The notes under the pieces: generated by a model
Told to the model about the DNA's origin: nothing
What the model saw: the letters and a program-made list of their open reading frames with translations, nothing else
The model's database searches: none
Source: Aphanomyces cochlioides
Taxonomy: Eukaryota > Oomycota > Saprolegniomycetes > Saprolegniales > Verrucalvaceae
Assembly (NCBI GenBank): GCA_019828595.1
Contig: JAHQRK010000002.1
Location: 4,072,355 to 4,136,354, forward strand
Length of the DNA stretch: 64,000 nt
Reading direction: 5' to 3'
Position numbers and translations under genes: made by a program
Shown: in pieces, positions 56,732 through 64,000 of the stretch
Position numbering within the stretch: position 1 is the stretch's first letter
How the letters are laid out: every line of letters starts with the position of its first letter

Positions 56732-56803
56732 AGCACTTTGGCGCAGAGGAAGCGTGTTGGGCTCATAACCCAAAGGTCCTTGGATCGAAACCAAGAAGTG
56801 CTA
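56732..56803 (+). tRNA. tRNA-iMet: Initiator tRNA-Met (CAT), copy R45
   Basis: G45. T5. Tract 7 T. SNP G. Confidence 0.95.
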
Positions 56804-57246
56804 TCTTTTTCCCACTTTTTTTCTCCCTCCACTTTCCAACTTTTTCCATTCTCCCGCCTGCCATTTTAACGTCCGACCTGCCATGTTTACACCAATACCA
56901 CGAGTCGTGGCCACTTCTTTTCATCTTTAAAAACACATCAATTTCATAGACTGCACAAGCTCGCTCGTTGAGTTTGTGTGCATGCCTCTGTTTGGCTATG
57001 AACGGCCAGAGACTTGGCCATGCTTGTGTCTGCTGAAGACTAATGTCAAGCCGAGATGGCTGACGTGGGTAAGGCAAGAGAATGTTCGCTGTGGTGTTAG
57101 ATAGCAGGGTTGTGCGGTATGAGAGTGGTGTGTAGGATATGGTTTGTGTGAGCGCGTGGTGTGTGTGAGGGGTGAAATAGTGTGTCGATGTGTGTGCGTG
57201 ACGATAAAATTTTGTATTTGTGTTTGACGGGAAAACAGGAGGAAGT

Positions 57247-57318
57247 AGCACTTTGGCGCAGAGGAAGCGTGTTGGGCTCATAACCCAAAGGTCCTTGGAT
57301 CGAAACCAAGAAGTGCTA
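57247..57318 (+). tRNA. tRNA-iMet: Initiator tRNA-Met (CAT), copy R46
   Basis: G45. T5. Tract 5 T. SNP G. Confidence 0.95.
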
Positions 57319-57759
57319 TCTTTTTCCCACTTTTTCTCCCTCCACTTTCCAACTTTTTCCATTCTCCCGCCTGCCATTTTAACGTCCGACCTGCCATGTT
57401 TACACCAATACCACGAGTCGTGGCCACTTCTTTTCATCTTTAAAAACACATCAATTTCATAGACTGCACAAGCTCGCTCGTTGAGTTTGTGTGCATGCCT
57501 CTGTTTGGCTATGAACGGCCAGAGACTTGGCCATGCTTGTGTCTGCTGAAGACTAATGTCAAGCCGAGATGGCTGACGTGGGTAAGGCAAGAGAATGTTC
57601 GCTGTGGTGTTAGATAGCAGGGTTGTGCGGTATGAGAGTGGTGTGTAGGATATGGTTTGTGTGAGCGCGTGGTGTGTGTGAGGGGTGAAATAGTGTGTCG
57701 ATGTGTGTGCGTGACGATAAAATTTTGTATTTGTGTTTGACGGGAAAACAGGAGGAAGT

Positions 57760-57831
57760 AGCACTTTGGCGCAGAGGAAGCGTGTTGGGCTCATAACCCA
57801 AAGGTCCTTGGATCGAAACCAAGAAGTGCTA
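57760..57831 (+). tRNA. tRNA-iMet: Initiator tRNA-Met (CAT), copy R47
   Basis: G45. T5 followed by CCAC (one C fewer). Tract 5 T. SNP G. Confidence 0.95.
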
Positions 57832-58271
57832 TCTTTTTCCACTTTTTCTCCCTCCACTTTCCAACTTTTTCCATTCTCCCGCCTGCCATTTTAACGTCCG
57901 ACCTGCCATGTTTACACCAATACCACGAGTCGTGGCCACTTCTTTTCATCTTTAAAAACACATCAATTTCATAGACTGCACAAGCTCGCTCGTTGAGTTT
58001 GTGTGCATGCCTCTGTTTGGCTATGAACGGCCAGAGACTTGGCCATGCTTGTGTCTGCTGAAGACTAATGTCAAGCCGAGATGGCTGACGTGGGTAAGGC
58101 AAGAGAATGTTCGCTGTGGTGTTAGATAGCAGGGTTGTGCGGTATGAGAGTGGTGTGTAGGATATGGTTTGTGTGAGCGCGTGGTGTGTGTGAGGGGTGA
58201 AATAGTGTGTCGATGTGTGTGCGTGACGATAAAATTTTGTATTTGTGTTTGACGGGAAAACAGGAGGAAGT

Positions 58272-58343
58272 AGCACTTTGGCGCAGAGGAAGCGTGTTGG
58301 GCTCATAACCCAAAGGTCCTTGGATCGAAACCAAGAAGTGCTA
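58272..58343 (+). tRNA. tRNA-iMet: Initiator tRNA-Met (CAT), copy R48
   Basis: G45. T5. Tract 6 T. SNP G. Confidence 0.95.
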
Positions 58344-58785
58344 TCTTTTTCCCACTTTTTTCTCCCTCCACTTTCCAACTTTTTCCATTCTCCCGCCTGC
58401 CATTTTAACGTCCGACCTGCCATGTTTACACCAATACCACGAGTCGTGGCCACTTCTTTTCATCTTTAAAAACACATCAATTTCATAGACTGCACAAGCT
58501 CGCTCGTTGAGTTTGTGTGCATGCCTCTGTTTGGCTATGAACGGCCAGAGACTTGGCCATGCTTGTGTCTGCTGAAGACTAATGTCAAGCCGAGATGGCT
58601 GACGTGGGTAAGGCAAGAGAATGTTCGCTGTGGTGTTAGATAGCAGGGTTGTGCGGTATGAGAGTGGTGTGTAGGATATGGTTTGTGTGAGCGCGTGGTG
58701 TGTGTGAGGGGTGAAATAGTGTGTCGATGTGTGTGCGTGACGATAAAATTTTGTATTTGTGTTTGACGGGAAAACAGGAGGAAGT

Positions 58786-58857
58786 AGCACTTTGGCGCAG
58801 AGGAAGCGTGTTGGGCTCATAACCCAAAGGTCCTTGGATCGAAACCAAGAAGTGCTA
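58786..58857 (+). tRNA. tRNA-iMet: Initiator tRNA-Met (CAT), copy R49
   Basis: G45. T4. Tract 8 T. SNP G. Confidence 0.95.
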
Positions 58858-59300
58858 TCTTTTCCCACTTTTTTTTCTCCCTCCACTTTCCAACTTTTTC
58901 CATTCTCCCGCCTGCCATTTTAACGTCCGACCTGCCATGTTTACACCAATACCACGAGTCGTGGCCACTTCTTTTCATCTTTAAAAACACATCAATTTCA
59001 TAGACTGCACAAGCTCGCTCGTTGAGTTTGTGTGCATGCCTCTGTTTGGCTATGAACGGCCAGAGACTTGGCCATGCTTGTGTCTGCTGAAGACTAATGT
59101 CAAGCCGAGATGGCTGACGTGGGTAAGGCAAGAGAATGTTCGCTGTGGTGTTAGATAGCAGGGTTGTGCGGTATGAGAGTGGTGTGTAGGATATGGTTTG
59201 TGTGAGCGCGTGGTGTGTGTGAGGGGTGAAATAGTGTGTCGATGTGTGTGCGTGACGATAAAATTTTGTATTTGTGTTTGACGGGAAAACAGGAGGAAGT

Positions 59301-59372
59301 AGCACTTTGGCGCAGAGGAAGCGTGTTGGGCTCATAACCCAAAGGTCCTTGGATCGAAACCAAGAAGTGCTA
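59301..59372 (+). tRNA. tRNA-iMet: Initiator tRNA-Met (CAT), copy R50
   Basis: G45. T5. Tract 11 T. SNP G. Confidence 0.95.
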
Positions 59373-59819
59373 TCTTTTTCCCACTTTTTTTTTTTCTCCC
59401 TCCACTTTCCAACTTTTTCCATTCTCCCGCCTGCCATTTTAACGTCCGACCTGCCATGTTTACACCAATACCACGAGTCGTGGCCACTTCTTTTCATCTT
59501 TAAAAACACATCAATTTCATAGACTGCACAAGCTCGCTCGTTGAGTTTGTGTGCATGCCTCTGTTTGGCTATGAACGGCCAGAGACTTGGCCATGCTTGT
59601 GTCTGCTGAAGACTAATGTCAAGCCGAGATGGCTGACGTGGGTAAGGCAAGAGAATGTTCGCTGTGGTGTTAGATAGCAGGGTTGTGCGGTATGAGAGTG
59701 GTGTGTAGGATATGGTTTGTGTGAGCGCGTGGTGTGTGTGAGGGGTGAAATAGTGTGTCGATGTGTGTGCGTGACGATAAAATTTTGTATTTGTGTTTGA
59801 CGGGAAAACAGGAGGAAGT

Positions 59820-59891
59820 AGCACTTTGGCGCAGAGGAAGCGTGTTGGGCTCATAACCCAAAGGTCCTTGGATCGAAACCAAGAAGTGCTA
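59820..59891 (+). tRNA. tRNA-iMet: Initiator tRNA-Met (CAT), copy R51
   Basis: G45. T4. Tract 7 T. SNP G. Confidence 0.95.
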
Positions 59892-60333
59892 TCTTTTCCC
59901 ACTTTTTTTCTCCCTCCACTTTCCAACTTTTTCCATTCTCCCGCCTGCCATTTTAACGTCCGACCTGCCATGTTTACACCAATACCACGAGTCGTGGCCA
60001 CTTCTTTTCATCTTTAAAAACACATCAATTTCATAGACTGCACAAGCTCGCTCGTTGAGTTTGTGTGCATGCCTCTGTTTGGCTATGAACGGCCAGAGAC
60101 TTGGCCATGCTTGTGTCTGCTGAAGACTAATGTCAAGCCGAGATGGCTGACGTGGGTAAGGCAAGAGAATGTTCGCTGTGGTGTTAGATAGCAGGGTTGT
60201 GCGGTATGAGAGTGGTGTGTAGGATATGGTTTGTGTGAGCGCGTGGTGTGTGTGAGGGGTGAAATAGTGTGTCGATGTGTGTGCGTGACGATAAAATTTT
60301 GTATTTGTGTTTGACGGGAAAACAGGAGGAAGT

Positions 60334-60405
60334 AGCACTTTGGCGCAGAGGAAGCGTGTTGGGCTCATAACCCAAAGGTCCTTGGATCGAAACCAAGAAG
60401 TGCTA
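60334..60405 (+). tRNA. tRNA-iMet: Initiator tRNA-Met (CAT), copy R52
   Basis: G45. T5. Tract 7 T. SNP G. Confidence 0.95.
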
Positions 60406-60848
60406 TCTTTTTCCCACTTTTTTTCTCCCTCCACTTTCCAACTTTTTCCATTCTCCCGCCTGCCATTTTAACGTCCGACCTGCCATGTTTACACCAATAC
60501 CACGAGTCGTGGCCACTTCTTTTCATCTTTAAAAACACATCAATTTCATAGACTGCACAAGCTCGCTCGTTGAGTTTGTGTGCATGCCTCTGTTTGGCTA
60601 TGAACGGCCAGAGACTTGGCCATGCTTGTGTCTGCTGAAGACTAATGTCAAGCCGAGATGGCTGACGTGGGTAAGGCAAGAGAATGTTCGCTGTGGTGTT
60701 AGATAGCAGGGTTGTGCGGTATGAGAGTGGTGTGTAGGATATGGTTTGTGTGAGCGCGTGGTGTGTGTGAGGGGTGAAATAGTGTGTCGATGTGTGTGCG
60801 TGACGATAAAATTTTGTATTTGTGTTTGACGGGAAAACAGGAGGAAGT

Positions 60849-60920
60849 AGCACTTTGGCGCAGAGGAAGCGTGTTGGGCTCATAACCCAAAGGTCCTTGG
60901 ATCGAAACCAAGAAGTGCTA
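60849..60920 (+). tRNA. tRNA-iMet: Initiator tRNA-Met (CAT), copy R53
   Basis: G45. T5. Tract 9 T. SNP G. Confidence 0.95.
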
Positions 60921-61365
60921 TCTTTTTCCCACTTTTTTTTTCTCCCTCCACTTTCCAACTTTTTCCATTCTCCCGCCTGCCATTTTAACGTCCGACCTGC
61001 CATGTTTACACCAATACCACGAGTCGTGGCCACTTCTTTTCATCTTTAAAAACACATCAATTTCATAGACTGCACAAGCTCGCTCGTTGAGTTTGTGTGC
61101 ATGCCTCTGTTTGGCTATGAACGGCCAGAGACTTGGCCATGCTTGTGTCTGCTGAAGACTAATGTCAAGCCGAGATGGCTGACGTGGGTAAGGCAAGAGA
61201 ATGTTCGCTGTGGTGTTAGATAGCAGGGTTGTGCGGTATGAGAGTGGTGTGTAGGATATGGTTTGTGTGAGCGCGTGGTGTGTGTGAGGGGTGAAATAGT
61301 GTGTCGATGTGTGTGCGTGACGATAAAATTTTGTATTTGTGTTTGACGGGAAAACAGGAGGAAGT

Positions 61366-61437
61366 AGCACTTTGGCGCAGAGGAAGCGTGTTGGGCTCAT
61401 AACCCAAAGGTCCTTGGATCGAAACCAAGAAGTGCTA
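61366..61437 (+). tRNA. tRNA-iMet: Initiator tRNA-Met (CAT), copy R54
   Basis: G45. T5. Tract 7 T. SNP G. Confidence 0.95.
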
Positions 61438-61880
61438 TCTTTTTCCCACTTTTTTTCTCCCTCCACTTTCCAACTTTTTCCATTCTCCCGCCTGCCATTT
61501 TAACGTCCGACCTGCCATGTTTACACCAATACCACGAGTCGTGGCCACTTCTTTTCATCTTTAAAAACACATCAATTTCATAGACTGCACAAGCTCGCTC
61601 GTTGAGTTTGTGTGCATGCCTCTGTTTGGCTATGAACGGCCAGAGACTTGGCCATGCTTGTGTCTGCTGAAGACTAATGTCAAGCCGAGATGGCTGACGT
61701 GGGTAAGGCAAGAGAATGTTCGCTGTGGTGTTAGATAGCAGGGTTGTGCGGTATGAGAGTGGTGTGTAGGATATGGTTTGTGTGAGCGCGTGGTGTGTGT
61801 GAGGGGTGAAATAGTGTGTCGATGTGTGTGCGTGACGATAAAATTTTGTATTTGTGTTTGACGGGAAAACAGGAGGAAGT

Positions 61881-61952
61881 AGCACTTTGGCGCAGAGGAA
61901 GCGTGTTGGGCTCATAACCCAAAGGTCCTTGGATCGAAACCAAGAAGTGCTA
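61881..61952 (+). tRNA. tRNA-iMet: Initiator tRNA-Met (CAT), copy R55
   Basis: G45. T5. Tract 5 T. SNP G. Confidence 0.95.
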
Positions 61953-62393
61953 TCTTTTTCCCACTTTTTCTCCCTCCACTTTCCAACTTTTTCCATTCTC
62001 CCGCCTGCCATTTTAACGTCCGACCTGCCATGTTTACACCAATACCACGAGTCGTGGCCACTTCTTTTCATCTTTAAAAACACATCAATTTCATAGACTG
62101 CACAAGCTCGCTCGTTGAGTTTGTGTGCATGCCTCTGTTTGGCTATGAACGGCCAGAGACTTGGCCATGCTTGTGTCTGCTGAAGACTAATGTCAAGCCG
62201 AGATGGCTGACGTGGGTAAGGCAAGAGAATGTTCGCTGTGGTGTTAGATAGCAGGGTTGTGCGGTATGAGAGTGGTGTGTAGGATATGGTTTGTGTGAGC
62301 GCGTGGTGTGTGTGAGGGGTGAAATAGTGTGTCGATGTGTGTGCGTGACGATAAAATTTTGTATTTGTGTTTGACGGGAAAACAGGAGGAAGT

Positions 62394-62465
62394 AGCACTT
62401 TGGCGCAGAGGAAGCGTGTTGGGCTCATAACCCAAAGGTCCTTGGATCGAAACCAAGAAGTGCTA
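62394..62465 (+). tRNA. tRNA-iMet: Initiator tRNA-Met (CAT), copy R56
   Basis: G45. T5. Tract 6 T, followed by CTCCTCC (one C fewer). SNP G. The next spacer loses one G near 62830. Confidence 0.95.
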
Positions 62466-62905
62466 TCTTTTTCCCACTTTTTTCTCCTCCACTTTCCAAC
62501 TTTTTCCATTCTCCCGCCTGCCATTTTAACGTCCGACCTGCCATGTTTACACCAATACCACGAGTCGTGGCCACTTCTTTTCATCTTTAAAAACACATCA
62601 ATTTCATAGACTGCACAAGCTCGCTCGTTGAGTTTGTGTGCATGCCTCTGTTTGGCTATGAACGGCCAGAGACTTGGCCATGCTTGTGTCTGCTGAAGAC
62701 TAATGTCAAGCCGAGATGGCTGACGTGGGTAAGGCAAGAGAATGTTCGCTGTGGTGTTAGATAGCAGGGTTGTGCGGTATGAGAGTGGTGTGTAGGATAT
62801 GGTTTGTGTGAGCGCGTGGTGTGTGTGAGGGTGAAATAGTGTGTCGATGTGTGTGCGTGACGATAAAATTTTGTATTTGTGTTTGACGGGAAAACAGGAG
62901 GAAGT

Positions 62906-62977
62906 AGCACTTTGGCGCAGAGGAAGCGTGTTGGGCTCATAACCCAAAGGTCCTTGGATCGAAACCAAGAAGTGCTA
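62906..62977 (+). tRNA. tRNA-iMet: Initiator tRNA-Met (CAT), copy R57
   Basis: G45. T5 followed by CCAC. Tract 7 T. SNP G. The unit downstream is truncated, so the next tRNA is 737 bp away instead of about 515. Confidence 0.95.
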
Positions 62978-63236
62978 TCTTTTTCCACTTTTTTTCTCCC
63001 TCCACTTTCCAACTTTTTCCATTCTCCCGCCTGCCATTTTAACGTCCGACCTGCCATGTTTACACCAATACCACGAGTCGTGGCCACTTCTTTTCATCTT
63101 TAAAAACACATCAATTTCATAGACTGCACAAGCTCGCTCGTTGAGTTTGTGTGCATGCCTCTGTTTGGCTATGAACGGCCAGAGACTTGGCCATGCTTGT
63201 GTCTGCTGAAGACTAATGTCAAGCCGAGATGGCTGA

Positions 63237-63642
63237 CCTTCCAACTTTTTCCATTCTCCCGCCTGCCATTTTAACGTCCGACCTGCCATGTTTACACCAA
63301 TACCACGAGTCGTGGCCACTTCTTTTCATCTTTAAAAACACATCAATTTCATAGACTGCACAAGCTCGCTCGTTGAGTTTGTGTATCATGCCTCTGTTTG
63401 GCTATGAACGGCAAGGAGCTTGGCCATGCTTGTGTCTGCTGAAGACTAATGTCGAGCCGAGATGGCTGACGTGGGTAAGCAAGAGATGTTCGCTGTGGTG
63501 TTAGATGGCGGGTTGTGCGGTATGAGTAATGTGTGGATATGGTTTGTGTGAGCACGTGGTGTGTGAGGGTGAAATCGTGTGTCGATGTGTGTGCGTGAGA
63601 TAAAATTTTGTATTTGTGTTTGACGGGAAAACAGGAGGAAGT
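63237..63642 (+). repeat. Diverged array unit after a truncation junction
   Basis: At about 63237 the unit jumps from GGCTGAC in the spacer to CTTCCAACTTTTTCC near the start of the next spacer, skipping a tRNA. The spacer that follows (about 63380-63602) carries many substitutions and small deletions not seen in other units, for example GGCAAGGAGCTTGG, GTAAGCAAGAGATG and TTAGATGGCGGG. The tRNA after it (R58) is unchanged. Confidence 0.85.
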
Positions 63643-63714
63643 AGCACTTTGGCGCAGAGGAAGCGTGTTGGGCTCATAACCCAAAGGTCCTTGGATCGAA
63701 ACCAAGAAGTGCTA
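63643..63714 (+). tRNA. tRNA-iMet: Initiator tRNA-Met (CAT), copy R58
   Basis: G45. T5. Tract 8 T, then CTCCCTCCC (one C more). SNP G. The gene is identical to other G45 copies although its upstream spacer is the most diverged in the array. Confidence 0.95.
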
Positions 63715-64000
63715 TCTTTTTCCCACTTTTTTTTCTCCCTCCCACTTTCCAACTTTTTCCATTCTCCCGCCTGCCATTTTAACGTCCGACCTGCCATGTT
63801 TACACCAATACCACGAGTCGTGGCCACTTCTTTTCATCTTTAAAAACACATCAATTTCATAGACTGCACAAGCTCGCTCGTTGAGTTTGTGTGCATGCCT
63901 CTGTTTGGCTATGAACGGCCAGAGACTTGGCCATGCTTGTGTCTGCTGAAGACTAATGTCAAGCCGAGATGGCTGACGTGGGTAAGGCAAGAGAATGTTC

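Larger units (their letters stand above)
33571..64000 (+). repeat. Right tandem array: about 58 units of 515 bp, each with an initiator tRNA-Met gene
   Basis: About 30 kb of head-to-tail units, with 58 complete tRNA genes in this window and no array end seen on the right. Unit length is 512-520 bp; most of the difference lies in one T-tract downstream of the tRNA. Order in a unit: tRNA, Pol III terminator, T-tract, C-rich strip, spacer with the A/G SNP, a GGCCA/TGGCC hairpin, a GT-rich stretch, an ATAAAA box about 45 bp before the next tRNA. Rare variants: a 3-bp insertion at about 35432, an indel at about 54495, and a truncated unit joined at about 63237. Confidence 0.97.

Noticed and set aside
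33594..63990. Repetitive minus-strand frames up to 551 residues in the right array
   Set aside because: Same cause: one spacer frame lacks stops. Frame continuity depends on the T-tract length, which varies freely between units, so there is no sign of selection on a protein.
33561..64000. 5S rRNA, spliced-leader or snRNA array
   Set aside because: The only RNA gene visible in the unit is the tRNA. No 5S, U6 or spliced-leader motif was found on either strand of the spacer.
23544..64000. CRISPR array
   Set aside because: Regular spacing, but the whole 515-bp unit repeats, there are no unique spacers, and the sequence is eukaryotic.
23544..64000. tRNA-derived SINE cluster
   Set aside because: SINEs are dispersed, have an A-rich or LINE-derived tail and decayed tRNA parts. 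Here the tRNAs are complete, with terminators, and head-to-tail.

Overview
The window is eukaryotic. The tRNA genes lack an encoded CCA and carry the A1:U72 pair, A54 and A60 of eukaryotic initiator tRNA-Met. The protein genes are full-size ABCB/P-glycoprotein pumps with no visible introns. The degraded transposons (PIF/Harbinger, Tc1/mariner and Stowaway-like ends) fit an oomycete, probably Saprolegniales. That placement is inferred from gene style, not from a search.

Region 1 (1-21631) is a cluster of six ABCB-type genes or remnants: a frameshifted 3' half (1-1540), a deeply deleted relic (1915-2460), an intact pump (3440-7243), a pump with two frameshifts (8408-12218), an inverted broken copy on the minus strand (12878-16666) and a second intact pump (17846-21631). 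NBD2 and several shorter tracts are almost identical between copies while nearby segments differ, which looks like gene conversion in a birth-and-death family.

Region 2 (21632-23543) holds the N-terminal piece of a PIF/Harbinger transposase and a broken unrecognised minus-strand coding fragment.

Region 3 (23544-27072 and about 33571-64000) is the striking part. Two oppositely oriented tandem arrays have a unit of about 515 bp, and each unit contains one complete 72-nt initiator tRNA-Met gene with intact A box, B box and Pol III terminator. I count 64 complete tRNA genes (6 on minus, 58 on plus), one half gene and one decayed 3' fragment. The right array runs off the window. The two arrays are transcribed away from each other. 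A 45 G/U dimorphism in the tRNA, a spacer A/G SNP and T-tract variants occur in blocks, as expected from unequal crossing-over. The protein-like open frames opposite the tRNAs are artefacts of the repeat.

Region 4 (27073-33570), between the arrays, is made of decayed transposons: a mariner-like element with TA duplications and a Stowaway-like TIR, a nested element with TACCGTATTCCGG ends, a fold-back element inside a second pair of inverted arms, a PIF/Harbinger MITE flanked by TAA, and a Tc1/mariner element with a broken transposase.
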